The notes below the pieces were generated by a model, which was not told the origin of the DNA, did not search any database, and was given only the letters and a program-made list of their open reading frames with translations. Source: an uncultured Bacteroides sp. (lineage in GTDB: Bacteria; Bacteroidota; Bacteroidia; Bacteroidales; Bacteroidaceae). From it: DNA of 59,735 nt. The stretch spans positions 1-59,735 of the forward strand of contig CALULL010000019.1 in NCBI GenBank assembly GCA_944321465.1. Direction: 5' to 3'. A program made the position numbers and the translations under genes. Positions 1-8,036 of the stretch are shown piece by piece (the stretch's first letter is position 1; each line of letters begins with the position of its first letter).

Positions 1-98
1 GCGAAGGCGGTATTTGCCCAATGGATATAGTCTTTTCGGTCTTCCCATATGCTTTTCCTCCCAATTTAATATTCCTGGGAGAAACAAAGGTAATGTAT

Positions 99-155
99 TT
101 TAGACAAACAAACCCTGTTTTCGAGGATAAAAAACGCAATTTAGACAAACAAACC
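99..155. repeat. Two 16-bp direct repeats, 41 bp apart
   Basis: The word TTTAGACAAACAAACC occurs at 99-114 and again at 140-155. A shortened version (GACAAACAAA) lies at 186-195. The first 245 bases are much more AT-rich than the rest of the window and hold no convincing gene. The repeats could be protein-binding sites or the edge of an acquired segment whose remainder lies outside the window. Confidence 0.6.
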
Positions 156-182
156 GCACCATATAACGCCATAAAACACCAA

Positions 183-213
183 CGCGACAAACAAATTATA
201 TTTGTTTATCGCG
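183..213. repeat. AT-rich palindrome
   Basis: Arms CGCGACAAACAAAT (183-196) and ATTTGTTTATCGCG (200-213) pair over 14 positions with one mismatch around a 3-nt centre. It lies just beyond the stop of the minus-strand DUF2795 gene, so it may act as a 3' hairpin. No U-run follows it on either strand, so a classical terminator is not supported. Confidence 0.5.
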
Positions 214-247
214 CTGATATTCAATTGCTTTACTAGTACGAAGGCTA

Positions 248-469
248 TTAATACTCGTCCTCGTTGAAGAAAAAGTCTTCTTTGCTTGGGTAGTCGGGCC
301 AGATATCTTCGATGCTTTCGTATATCTCGCCTTCGTCTTCCATCTCTTGCAAGTTTTCAATCACTTCGAGCGGCGCACCCGAACGCATGGCATAGTCTAT
401 CAGCTCATCCTTGGTAGCCGGCCAAGGAGCGTCTTCCAGTTTAGACGCCAGTTCCAATGTCCAGTACAT
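248..469 (-). CDS. DUF2795 family small acidic protein
   Basis: This 73-residue acidic protein has the layout of small Bacteroidetes DUF2795 proteins. A basic-to-neutral N-terminal half (MYWTLELASKLEDAPWPATK) runs into a helix ending around E40. The tail is very acidic and aromatic (about 20 Asp/Glu in the last 35 residues). The family resembles short helix-turn-helix-like folds, and no biochemical function is established. There is no signal peptide or membrane segment, so it should be cytosolic. It has its own -7 box (CAAAAGTA on the plus strand at 525-532), giving a leader of about 50 nt, and appears monocistronic. The family assignment rests on overall pattern only. Confidence 0.8.
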   Translation of the reverse strand: MYWTLELASKLEDAPWPATKDELIDYAMRSGAPLEVIENLQEMEDEGEIYESIEDIWPDYPSKEDFFFNEDEY

Positions 470-524
470 AGTCGTTAAGTCGTTAGTTAGTAAAACTAAA
501 AGTCCTTTTCTATGAATTTTCCGG

Positions 525-532
525 CAAAAGTA
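525..532 (-). promoter_or_regulatory. -7 box for the DUF2795 gene
   Basis: CAAAAGTA on the plus strand reads TACTTTTG on the minus strand, matching the Bacteroidetes -7 consensus TAnnTTTG. It sits 56 bp upstream of the start codon at 469. No clear -33 TTTG is visible. Confidence 0.6.
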
Positions 533-550
533 TAATAAAATCTTTCTTCT

Positions 551-1129
551 TTAGGGCTTCTGCCAAAATATTTCGTCTTTTTTATCCATAAGGTTCAATT
601 TCCTCGCCAAAGCGAACAGATAGTCCGACAGGCGGTTGACGTATGCTGTCACTTCGGGGGCCAGCGGCGACTCGGCATCGAGAGCGAGGATGCGCCGTTC
701 GGCACGTCGGCACACCGTCCGGCAGACGTGGCACACGGCGGCGGCACGCCCTCCGCCCGGCAGCACAAAGGCGTGCAGGGGTGGTAGCTGACTGTCCACG
801 TGGTCTATCTCCTCTTCCATTCGTTCCACCTCTTCGGGGGGCAGCACGGACGTGGCACCACCCGAAGAGGGCGAGGCGGCGGTGGCCAAGTAGGCGCCAA
901 TTACGAACAGTGTGTTTTGCACCCGTTGCAGGAATGCGTGCTCCCGTGTCTCTTCCACGTAGGTGGCAAGCAGGCCGAGAGTAGAGCTCAGTTCGTCCAC
1001 CGTGCCGTAAGCTTCGATGCGGGTGTGGGTCTTGGGCACCCGCGTGCCGCCCACCAGCGAGGTCGAGCCGTGGTCGCCTGTGCGGGTGTAGAGGGGGCTT
1101 TTCTTCGTTTTTCTGTTTTTCTCTTGCAT
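551..1129 (-). CDS. PduO-type ATP:cob(I)alamin adenosyltransferase
   Basis: The enzyme transfers the 5'-deoxyadenosyl group of ATP to cob(I)alamin to make coenzyme B12. In gut Bacteroidetes this supports B12-dependent enzymes such as methylmalonyl-CoA mutase. The 192-residue length fits the family. The N-terminal ATP-binding motif YTRTGDHGSTSL lies at about residues 14-25. The arginine-rich helix RRAERRIL and the C-terminal signature YVNRLSDYLFALAR are both present. The protein is cytosolic and forms trimers in known members. The gene stands alone, with about 80 bp to the DUF2795 gene and 210 bp to the next gene upstream, and no other cobalamin genes lie nearby. The start chosen is the only in-frame ATG giving a family-like N-terminus. 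Confidence 0.93.
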   Translation of the reverse strand: MQEKNRKTKKSPLYTRTGDHGSTSLVGGTRVPKTHTRIEAYGTVDELSSTLGLLATYVEETREHAFLQRVQNTLFVIGAYLATAASPSSGGATSVLPPEEVERMEEEIDHVDSQLPPLHAFVLPGGGRAAAVCHVCRTVCRRAERRILALDAESPLAPEVTAYVNRLSDYLFALARKLNLMDKKDEIFWQKP

Positions 1130-1339
1130 GGGTTGTGGTATTTGGATTTTGGTGCGCTAAGATAGTGCTTTGCCGGTAGCCGATTGCTTAAAAAATCTTA
1201 GAGCCAGCTCCTCTTCTGCTTAATTTTTCCTTTCGGGCTGCCTTGCCTGTCCTATTTCCCCCTTTTTCACGTTCTTTTTTGTTCCCTTGGGGCATGGAGA
1301 CTCTTGTGGTGGTGGCCGGAAGCGGGCTGCCGACCGTAT

Positions 1340-1969
1340 TCAGAAGTTCACGACGTAGTGTTGCCTGTTCTTCGAGGGGTCGAAAAACACGATGCCCACG
1401 TCGTAGAGGTCGAAGGTTACTACTGCATCCGGGTGTTGCCTAAGGCGTTTCCATGCTTCGCGCATTCCGTGTGTGTAGCCCACGCCCCGCAGCACGAAGA
1501 CTGACTGCGGTCCGGCCTGTGCGGCGCAGTGTGCAAAGGCTGCTTCGACCGCTGCGGGGTGGCTGGTATCGTCGATGTAGAGGAAGTCGACCGTTGTGCC
1601 CGTCCCGAGTTGCAGGTCTTCCGGGGTGTAGACTTCGGTGTAGTGGGCACCCTGCTTGCCCGCTTGCAGGTAAAGCCCGATGGCCGACGGGGGGCCTATG
1701 TGGATGATGCGGGCGGGTTGGGCGCGGTTGACCATCCTGAAGAGCAGTTGCTTCAGCCTGAGTGGCTCGCGGTGGCTCCAGGCATGTCCAAGAGCGGCTT
1801 CCTGTCGGGCCACTTGTTCGTTGAGTTCGTCGTATTTGTAGTAGGGGGTGTGTTCGTAGACGACGTTCGTTATGAAGTCGAACGCGAACGGCGAATGCAC
1901 ACCGTAGCCACGGCGGTGGCGGAAGCGCCATAACCATACGAGTGGACGGGAGATGGTGATTGTAAGCAT
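1340..1969 (-). CDS. Degenerate SAM-methyltransferase-like protein
   Basis: This 209-residue protein begins with a short hydrophobic, aromatic stretch followed by RRGYGVHSPFAFDFI, a motif recognisable in a Bacteroidetes family annotated as SAM-dependent methyltransferase-like. The middle has a Rossmann-like layout. A strand ends in IHIGPPSAIGLYLQ where motif I (GxGxG) should be, and VDFLYIDDTSHP sits where the second acidic strand of class I O-methyltransferases lies. The glycine-rich loop is altered (GPPSAIG), so SAM binding is uncertain. No signal peptide is evident. The gene is alone between the adenosyltransferase and the divergently oriented aroK. Methyl transfer should not be assumed. 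Confidence 0.65.
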   Translation of the reverse strand: MLTITISRPLVWLWRFRHRRGYGVHSPFAFDFITNVVYEHTPYYKYDELNEQVARQEAALGHAWSHREPLRLKQLLFRMVNRAQPARIIHIGPPSAIGLYLQAGKQGAHYTEVYTPEDLQLGTGTTVDFLYIDDTSHPAAVEAAFAHCAAQAGPQSVFVLRGVGYTHGMREAWKRLRQHPDAVVTFDLYDVGIVFFDPSKNRQHYVVNF

Positions 1970-2235
1970 AGTGCTTTTAAAAACGCATTCCGGGGCGATT
2001 TATTTTCTTTGCCCGGACAGCCTGTCCGCTTTTTGACATTTTGCAGGCCCCGTGGCTTGTGTGGTTTACAAAAAGGCGGGAAAAGCCCCTTCGGGCTGAC
2101 GGGGTTTGGGCGCGTTTCCGCTCTTCCAGGACAGTGGATGTGTTGTGCAACAGGCTTTCGGGCTTGCCGATGCCCTTTCAGGAAGCCCGTAGCGACCTTT
2201 TGTTGACCGCATGGGAGGGGGTAACGGCACGAGGG

Positions 2236-2301
2236 GGCGCACCTGCGCCCCCTCGCGGAGGTGGGTTTGCCCGTCGGCGGGCGCAGGTGTGCTGTCTCGC
2301 G
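2236..2301. repeat. 22-bp dyad repeat array A (3 units)
   Basis: Three units in 22-bp register have cores GCGCACCTGCGCCCC, GGTGGGTTTGCCCG and GGCGCAGGTGTGCTG. The first has a CC centre, the last two GG. The array lies in the 640-bp spacer between the divergent methyltransferase-like gene and aroK. Apart from the array and the aroK promoter, nothing else was recognised in 1970-2613. Confidence 0.75.
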
Positions 2302-2520
2302 GGCGGGCTTGTGGCGGCATCCGGGCGGTGGTTTTCGCGCTGGTTGGTTTGTAAGCATTTCTGTACTGGGCTGGGTATGAGCTGGATGTCTCCTTCCCGT
2401 TGCGTTTTTCCGGGCGACTGCCTACCCGTGCCCGAACGGAGCCGTTCTCGTGCCCTTTGCACGGACAAAGTGTCAGGGCGGAATGTGGTCGGTGCGGTGC
2501 AAATTCCTCTTGGAGTTTCC

Positions 2521-2550
2521 TTGAAAAACAAGCGAAAAGCCCTACCTTTG
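2521..2550 (+). promoter_or_regulatory. aroK promoter
   Basis: TACCTTTG at 2543-2550 matches the Bacteroidetes -7 element. A TTG at 2521-2523 lies 19 bp upstream at the -33 position. The expected leader is about 55-60 nt. Confidence 0.65.
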
Positions 2551-2613
2551 CCACGCCAACCGCAAACGGCTTCCTCCGTGCCGGAGGAGAGCCGGGCAAA
2601 ACGCAGAACTATT

Positions 2614-3141
2614 ATGAGACGCATATTCCTTATCGGCTACATGGGGGCCGGGAAAACAACCCTTGGCAAGGCTTTCGCGCGTAGTACGGGCTTGACGTTT
2701 GTCGACTTGGACTGGTATGCCGAAGAACGTTTCCACCGCACCGTAGGCCAGCTCTTTGCCGAGCGTGGCGAGGACGGTTTCAGGCAGTTGGAACGCAACA
2801 TGCTACACGAGGTGGGCGAGTTTGAGGACGTGGTGGTGGCTACGGGCGGCGGCACGCCGTGTTTTTTCGACAACATGGAGTACATGAACGCCAGCGGGCA
2901 GACGGTCTTTCTGGACGTGCCGGTCGACGTGCTGTTCCGCCGCCTGCGGGTGGCTACGCGTCAGCGGCCCATCCTGCAAGGCAAGACCGACGAAGAGCTG
3001 CGGTCCTTCATTGTCAGTGCGCTGGAGGCGCGGCTTCCCCGCTACACGCAGGCACACTACCGCTTCGACGGCAGCCGCTTGGAAAGCCGGGGGCAGATAG
3101 CTGCCTCGGTGGCCGGGCTGCGCGAGCTGCTGGGTGTCTGA
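2614..3141 (+). CDS. aroK: Shikimate kinase
   Basis: Catalyses ATP-dependent 3-phosphorylation of shikimate, the fifth step of the chorismate pathway. The 175-residue protein starts MRRIFLIGYMGAGKTTLG, with the Walker A P-loop at about residues 8-16. DLDWYAEE carries the substrate-binding Asp. GEDGFRQLER and ATGGGTP match the shikimate-binding and Walker B-like segments, and RPIL marks the lid. A longer in-frame reading begins at 2041, but the family N-terminus begins at the ATG at 2614, and the promoter TACCTTTG ends at 2550, so the short form was chosen. aroQ, another enzyme of the pathway, lies elsewhere in the window (24.1 kb), so the pathway is scattered. Confidence 0.96.
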   Translation: MRRIFLIGYMGAGKTTLGKAFARSTGLTFVDLDWYAEERFHRTVGQLFAERGEDGFRQLERNMLHEVGEFEDVVVATGGGTPCFFDNMEYMNASGQTVFLDVPVDVLFRRLRVATRQRPILQGKTDEELRSFIVSALEARLPRYTQAHYRFDGSRLESRGQIAASVAGLRELLGV

Positions 3142-3198
3142 TTGCCCTCTCCCGCCATGCTTTTGTAGGAGCCGGAGGCCGTGGGATAATGAATTTAT

Positions 3199-3214
3199 GC
3201 GTACATTTGTACGC
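3199..3214 (+). promoter_or_regulatory. Palindromic -7 region of speA
   Basis: GCGTACA-TT-TGTACGC is a perfect 7-bp dyad, and the -7 element TACATTTG (3202-3209) lies inside it. A protein bound there would block the promoter, so this is a plausible operator. No good -33 TTTG is visible. Confidence 0.5.
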
Positions 3215-3229
3215 CGAATGAGGCCACGT

Positions 3230-3265
3230 CTGTCCTTTGCCCGGTGTGCCGGAAGGAAAGGACAG
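3230..3265 (+). promoter_or_regulatory. Hairpin in the speA leader
   Basis: CTGTCCTTT (3230-3238) pairs perfectly with AAAGGACAG (3257-3265), and CCGG/CCGG can pair inside the loop. The hairpin lies in the roughly 120-nt leader between the -7 box and the speA start. It has no U-run, so it is more likely a leader structure than a terminator. Confidence 0.5.
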
Positions 3266-3334
3266 GCAGGCGTGCAAGGGTAAGTAACTGATAAACAAAG
3301 GATAAATAGAAAACAACGACACAAAAAGCAAGAA

Positions 3335-5227
3335 ATGAGAAAATGGCGTATTGAAGACTCCGAAGAGCTTTACAACATCACTGGCTGGGGAGCTTCCTAC
3401 TTTGGCATTAACGAGAAAGGACACGTAGTGGTGACTCCGCGCAAGGATGGGGTGGCTGTAGACCTGAAGGAGCTGGTAGACGAGCTGCAACTGCGCGACG
3501 TGACGGCCCCTATGCTGGTGCGTTTCCCCGACATCCTGGACAACCGTATCGAGAAGATATCCAGCTGCTTCAAGCAGGCTTCCGAGGAGTATGGTTACCA
3601 CGGTGAGAACTTCATCGTCTATCCCATCAAGGTGAACCAGATGCGTCCGGTTGTGGAGGAAATCATCAGCCACGGCAAGAAGTTCAATCTCGGTCTGGAG
3701 GCCGGGTCGAAGCCCGAATTGCACGCCGTGATAGCCACCAACATGGACTCCGACTCGCTCATCGTGTGCAATGGCTACAAGGACGAGAGCTACATCGAAC
3801 TGGCACTGCTGGCACAGAAAATGGGCAAACGCATCTTCCTGGTGGTGGAGAAGCTCAACGAGCTGAAGCTGATAGCCAAGATGGCCCGGCAGCTCAGTGT
3901 GAAGCCCAACATCGGCATACGCATCAAGCTGGCTTCTTCGGGTAGCGGCAAGTGGGAGGACTCGGGTGGCGATGCCAGCAAGTTCGGACTGACATCGAGC
4001 GAGCTGCTCGAAGCCCTCGACTTCCTGAAGGACAAGAACCTGGAGGACTGCCTGCGGCTCATTCACTTCCATATAGGTAGCCAGGTGACGAAGATACGCC
4101 GCATAAAGACCGCCCTGCGCGAGGCCGCCCAGTTCTATGCCCAGTTGCACAACATGGGCTTCCGGGTGGAGTTCGTGGACGTGGGTGGAGGCCTTGGCGT
4201 GGACTACGACGGTACCCGTTCGAGCAACAGCGAGGGCAGCGTGAACTATTCTATACAGGAGTACGTCAACGACTCCATATCTACGCTGGTGGACGTGAGC
4301 GACAAGAACGGCATTCCCCATCCCAACATCATCACCGAGAGCGGACGTGCCCTGACGGCCCACCACTCGGTGCTCATCTTCGAGGTGCTCGAAACGGCCT
4401 CCTTGCCCGAGTGGGACGACGACGAGGTCGTTTCGCCCGATGACCACGAATTGCTGCGCGAGCTGTACGACATCTGGGACACGCTGAACCAGAACAAGAT
4501 GCTCGAGGCATGGCACGACGCACAGCAGATACGCGAGGAGGTGCTCGACCTCTTCAGCCACGGCCTGGTGGACCTGCAAACACGCGCCAAGATAGAGCGG
4601 CTCTATTGGAGCATCATGCGGGAGGTGAACCAGATAGCCAACGGCCTGAAACACGCCCCGGACGAACTGCGCAGCCTGCCGAAACTGCTGGCTGACAAGT
4701 ATTTCTGCAACTTCTCGCTGTTTCAGTCGCTGCCCGACTCTTGGGCCATTGACCAGATATTCCCCATCATACCCATTCAACGCTTGGACGAGCGGCCCGA
4801 CCGCGAGGCCACGCTGCAAGACATCACCTGCGACTCGGACGGGAAGGTGGCCAACTTCATCTCCACCAAGAGCGTGTCCCACTATCTGCCGGTACATTCC
4901 TTGCGTAGCAAAGAACCTTACTACGTGGGCGTGTTCCTGGTAGGAGCCTATCAAGAGATTTTGGGCGACATGCACAACCTCTTCGGCGACACCAATGCTG
5001 TGCACGTGACGGTGAACGATAAGGGCTACAACATAGAACAGGTAATCGACGGTGAGACCGTGGCCGAGGTGCTGGACTACGTGCAGTTCAATGCCAAGAA
5101 GCTGGTACGCACGCTGGAGACGTGGGTGTCACAGTCGGTGAAGGAGGGGCGTATCTCGCTGGAGGAGGGCAAGGAGTTCCTGGCCAATTACCGTTCTGGC
5201 CTGTACGGCTACACCTACCTGGAGTGA
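3335..5227 (+). CDS. speA: Biosynthetic arginine decarboxylase
   Basis: PLP enzyme that converts arginine to agmatine, the entry to putrescine and spermidine synthesis in Bacteroidetes. The length of 630 residues is normal for SpeA. The PLP lysine is Lys99 in YPIKVNQMRP. The barrel segments HFHIGSQV and DVGGGLGVDYDG are intact, as is the C-terminal domain signature DITCDSDGK. No signal peptide is present. The start at 3335 follows a leader carrying a palindromic promoter and a hairpin, and gives the family N-terminus (MRKWRIEDSEELYNI). The next gene, an ECF sigma factor, starts 275 bp downstream and appears to be a separate unit. Confidence 0.97.
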   Translation: MRKWRIEDSEELYNITGWGASYFGINEKGHVVVTPRKDGVAVDLKELVDELQLRDVTAPMLVRFPDILDNRIEKISSCFKQASEEYGYHGENFIVYPIKVNQMRPVVEEIISHGKKFNLGLEAGSKPELHAVIATNMDSDSLIVCNGYKDESYIELALLAQKMGKRIFLVVEKLNELKLIAKMARQLSVKPNIGIRIKLASSGSGKWEDSGGDASKFGLTSSELLEALDFLKDKNLEDCLRLIHFHIGSQVTKIRRIKTALREAAQFYAQLHNMGFRVEFVDVGGGLGVDYDGTRSSNSEGSVNYSIQEYVNDSISTLVDVSDKNGIPHPNIITESGRALTAHHSVLIFEVLETASLPEWDDDEVVSPDDHELLRELYDIWDTLNQNKMLEAWHDAQQIREEVLDLFSHGLVDLQTRAKIERLYWSIMREVNQIANGLKHAPDELRSLPKLLADKYFCNFSLFQSLPDSWAIDQIFPIIPIQRLDERPDREATLQDITCDSDGKVANFISTKSVSHYLPVHSLRSKEPYYVGVFLVGAYQEILGDMHNLFGDTNAVHVTVNDKGYNIEQVIDGETVAEVLDYVQFNAKKLVRTLETWVSQSVKEGRISLEEGKEFLANYRSGLYGYTYLE

Positions 5228-5502
5228 GCGTGTACCGGGTCTGTGCCAAGTCGTGTCCGCAGGCGCGGCGGGCACTTGTCGTGCGGGCATCTGCTTCCCG
5301 TCTGTTCTTGCCCCCGGTCGGCAGGAAGCAGGGGCAGGTGCCTGCGCTGCTTGTAGCTTGGGGGCGTTGTTGCTGCTTTGTTCCCGGGTGGCAGTGTGTG
5401 CTCTCTTGCGGGATACCTTCGGTTGTTTTAAAGTAAAAGAATGTGAAAAAGCAGGGGCAAGGTGTAACTTCTGGCCGCCTTGCCCGTCAACCAATCAAAG
5501 AG

Positions 5503-6015
5503 ATGCAGGAAATCAGTTTTCGCAACAACATCCTCCCGTTGAAGGATAGGCTGTTCCGCTTGGCCTTGCAGATAACGCTGGACAGGGCGGAAGCAGAGGA
5601 CGTGGTGCAGGAAACCATGATACGCGTCTGGAACCACCGCGAAGAGTGGGCGGAGCTTGGCTCGCTGGAAGCCTACTGCCTCACGGTGGCCCGCAACCTT
5701 GCCATAGACCGCAGCCAGAAGAAAGATGCACAGGCACTGGAGCTGACCGAGGGTCTGGAGCAAGCTGCCGCCGACCCCGTTACGCCCTACGACAAGCTGG
5801 TAGGCAAGGAACGGTTGAGGCTGGTGCAGGAAATCATCTCCCGCCTGCCCGAGAAGCAAAGGCAAATCCTGCTGCTACGCGACGTGGAGGGGAAGAGCTA
5901 TAAAGAAATAGCCCGGACGGTGTGCATCACTGAGGAACAGGTGAAGGTGAACCTCTTCAGGGCAAGGCAAAAAGTGAAACAGAAGTTTTTGGAGATAGAA
6001 ACGTATGGACTCTAA
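5503..6015 (+). CDS. ECF RNA polymerase sigma factor (sigma-70 family)
   Basis: The start at 5503 (MQEISFRNNILPL) gives 170 residues, typical for Bacteroidetes ECF factors; an in-frame ATG at 5443 would add 20 unusual residues. Region 2 is visible as LALQITLDRAEAEDVVQET plus IRVWNHREEW. Region 4 is LPEKQRQILLLRDVEGKSYK followed by EIARTVCITEEQVKVNLFRA. The stop overlaps the start of the next gene by 11 bp. This coupling, together with the membrane-spanning partner, indicates a sigma/anti-sigma pair that answers an envelope or extracellular signal. No SusC/D pair follows, so its regulon is unclear. Confidence 0.92.
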   Translation: MQEISFRNNILPLKDRLFRLALQITLDRAEAEDVVQETMIRVWNHREEWAELGSLEAYCLTVARNLAIDRSQKKDAQALELTEGLEQAAADPVTPYDKLVGKERLRLVQEIISRLPEKQRQILLLRDVEGKSYKEIARTVCITEEQVKVNLFRARQKVKQKFLEIETYGL

Positions 6016-6502
6016 GACGATAGAACAGTTACTGGAACGCTACTGGCGGTGTGATACCACGCTGGAGGAGGAGGCACGCCTGCGTGCTTTCTTCGCAAGG
6101 GGTGACGTGCCGCAGCACTTGTTGCGCTACAAAGCTCTGTTTGTTTATCAGGACCTGTTGCACGGTGCGCACTTGGGCGACGACTTCGATGCCCGTATGC
6201 TGGCCTTGGTCGAGCCGGAGAAGCCCGTAGTGGTGGAGGCCAAGCGCATCTCCATGCGCTCGCGGCTCATGCCCCTGTTCAAGGCTGCAGCCACGGTGGC
6301 CGTGGTGCTGCTGCTTGGAGGCGTGGCCCAGCGCACGTTCTTTGCCGACCAGGGACGGACGGTAGTGGCCACCGACACCGTGCGCCAGCAGGCAGGCAAC
6401 GCTCCCTCGGCAGCCTTGACGGGAGAGAAGTACGAGCAACAGCTGCTCGACAGCCTGGAACAGGCGCAGGAGAGGCAACTCATCAGGGAAAAGAACGAGT
6501 GA
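6005..6502 (+). CDS. Putative membrane anti-sigma factor
   Basis: This 165-residue protein is translationally coupled to the ECF sigma gene (11-bp overlap). The N-terminal cytoplasmic segment ERYWRCDTTLEEEARLRAFF has the pattern seen in Bacteroidetes proteins encoded behind ECF sigma factors. A single membrane helix lies at about residues 91-108 (FKAAATVAVVLLLGGVAQ). It is followed by a short polar, Gln/Glu-rich outside tail. The FecR sensor domain and the zinc-finger motif of ZAS anti-sigmas are both absent, so the assignment rests on topology and context. A short palindrome (GAACGCC-C-GGCGTTC, 6501-6515) overlaps the stop, and a terminator follows at 6646-6681. Confidence 0.75.
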   Translation: MDSKTIEQLLERYWRCDTTLEEEARLRAFFARGDVPQHLLRYKALFVYQDLLHGAHLGDDFDARMLALVEPEKPVVVEAKRISMRSRLMPLFKAAATVAVVLLLGGVAQRTFFADQGRTVVATDTVRQQAGNAPSAALTGEKYEQQLLDSLEQAQERQLIREKNE

Positions 6503-6645
6503 ACGCCCGGCGTTCGCTCTACCGCAATAACATTTTCATTTGCTTTGAACGTAAGTATAGTTAGTGTGCTTTCAACTTAAGGACAAGGACCATTGAGGCT
6601 GTGAAGTTCCGATGCGCTCCGCACTTAGAAGAAGCTAACTCGAAA

Positions 6646-6681
6646 GGGAGGACACCGCGTGAGGCAGTGGCCTCCTTTTTT
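6646..6681 (+). terminator. Terminator of the sigma/anti-sigma operon
   Basis: GGAGG-ACAC (from 6647) pairs with GTGG-CCTCC (ending 6675), followed directly by six Ts (6676-6681). Repeat array B begins only a few bases later. The 6503-6645 stretch before it holds no recognisable gene. Confidence 0.8.
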
Positions 6682-6684
6682 CAT

Positions 6685-6772
6685 GTCGCACCTGTGCCCC
6701 CTGCCGGGCATTCCTTTGCTGCCGTGGCGGCACAGGTGTGCCTGCCCAGTGGCACAGGTGTACTTCCTCGTG
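6685..6772. repeat. 22-bp dyad repeat array B (4 units)
   Basis: Four units in exact 22-bp register have cores GCACCTGTGCCCC, ATTCCTTTGCTGCC, GGCACAGGTGTGCC and GGCACAGGTGTACT. The centres read CC, CC, GG, GG, so the array is dyad-symmetric as a whole. Its first three units are nearly identical to array C about 1.9 kb away. Confidence 0.85.
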
Positions 6773-6875
6773 TGGTTTCCGTGGGTCGGAAGAGGGCGGC
6801 GGGGCGGTGCCTTTTTTTCGTCCGGCACCGTGCAGAATGTTGCCCCTGAATAGGTGGCGGGTAAAAGAAAGTTCC

Positions 6876-6883
6876 TACCTTTG
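6876..6883 (+). promoter_or_regulatory. -7 box for the secreted-protein pair
   Basis: TACCTTTG lies 70 bp upstream of the ATG at 6954. No clear -33 TTTG was seen. Confidence 0.6.
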
Positions 6884-6953
6884 CCAGTGGCTTGCCGGGA
6901 TTGTCCCCGAGGCGCGTCCCGTCCGGCTCGTTCAACTGAATATCTGATAGACT

Positions 6954-8000
6954 ATGAACATACGCATGTTAGTAATAGGAATGTTGGGCTGGCTGCTCCT
7001 TGCCGCCGGCGCCTACGCACAGCAAAGCCCCCAGCGGGTGAGGATACACACGAAGGACATCGGTACCGTCTCGTTGCGGGCCGACGTGGTGGACAGCATC
7101 TCTTTTGAATGTGTGGAGGGCGACGTGAGCGTGGCACTCGATGTGACGGGGCTGGAGGACAAGCTCTATCGCAGCCGTGTGGGCGCAGTGTTGCGGACGC
7201 ATATGTCCGAGGCATGTGCCTACTACCGTGTGCTGGTCTACGATAGCTCCCAGGACGATTACTGGACCGACAGCCGCTGCCTGCAACTGTATGGCGGGCC
7301 GGGCATGGCGATGTACGACAGCGACATGGACGGTACTGTCGTGTGGTTCGACGGCGTGGCCGAATACGGGCACACCTATCGTGTCGTGGCCGTGGCTTAC
7401 GACCGCTACGGGACACCTTGCAGCGTGGCGCGTGCTTCTTTCGACACGCCTGTGCGCGTAGATGACCCGCTGGTAGGGCGGTGGCTTTTGAGCATAAACG
7501 ATGGCGCGGGCATTGCTGAAAGCGACAGCGTGCTTGTGGTGCGGGAAGACGGTGCAGGCGATTTCTTGGGAGAGTGGACGTATGGGGGCATTCCTCTGAC
7601 GCTTAGAATTTCCAAGGATATGAACCCCGACAGCTACGTGGTCGACACCGATAGCCCGATAGCCGAAGGGCTTGCGGTCAGTGGAGTCGGCGAATATTGT
7701 TCCCTGTTTCTCCAGAAAATAGTACAGGACGAGGATGGTAATATCTACCTTGATTCTGGACCGATTAAGATAGTGTTGGACGAGGGAGGGAACTCGTTCC
7801 GATTCGATGGCGGATTTGTCGCAGCCATATTCGACGAGGTCGGTATCGATACAGGGCTCTTTTTATTTCAGGTTGGTGGCTGTACAGCCGTCAGGTCTTC
7901 TTCCGCTACCATCCCGGCGGTATCGCCGCAGCAGGTGGAGGGTACGCGGGTGCCGCTGGAGGGTCATCCCTTGCGTCTGAAATCCGCTACGGACCGATAG
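6954..8000 (+). CDS. Secreted protein of unknown function, paralogue of the next gene
   Basis: This 348-residue protein has a cleavable signal peptide (hydrophobic MLVIGMLGWLLLAAGAYAQQ at about residues 4-23). It starts its mature part with RVRIHTKDIGTVSLRADVVD followed by SISFE. The same pattern, a strand then a D-S-hydrophobic-T/S-F motif, opens the neighbouring protein (DSVTFD). It resembles a short N-terminal module common in secreted Bacteroides proteins. A central segment (GRWLLSINDGAGIAESDSV) looks like the start of a lipocalin-like or DUF-type beta domain, but no catalytic motif is visible. It lies 36 bp before the next gene and probably shares its promoter. Function unknown. Confidence 0.75.
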   Translation: MNIRMLVIGMLGWLLLAAGAYAQQSPQRVRIHTKDIGTVSLRADVVDSISFECVEGDVSVALDVTGLEDKLYRSRVGAVLRTHMSEACAYYRVLVYDSSQDDYWTDSRCLQLYGGPGMAMYDSDMDGTVVWFDGVAEYGHTYRVVAVAYDRYGTPCSVARASFDTPVRVDDPLVGRWLLSINDGAGIAESDSVLVVREDGAGDFLGEWTYGGIPLTLRISKDMNPDSYVVDTDSPIAEGLAVSGVGEYCSLFLQKIVQDEDGNIYLDSGPIKIVLDEGGNSFRFDGGFVAAIFDEVGIDTGLFLFQVGGCTAVRSSSATIPAVSPQQVEGTRVPLEGHPLRLKSATDR

Positions 8001-8036
8001 CCGTTGCATTCCTAACCCCAATAAAGACAGAAAACG

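Noticed and set aside
21-236. 71-residue open frame at the left edge
   Set aside because: It lies in AT-rich repeat sequence, has no family resemblance and is crossed by the repeats and the palindrome.
2041-2613. N-terminal extension of shikimate kinase
   Set aside because: The family starts at the ATG at 2614, and the -7 box lies at 2543-2550, inside the supposed extension.
3014-5005. 663-residue open frame on the minus strand opposite speA
   Set aside because: It is a shadow frame: speA on the plus strand is unmistakable, and GC-rich codon bias creates long open frames on the opposite strand. The same applies to long antisense frames at 17993-20044, 31940-34096, 34039-35844 and 55872-58793.
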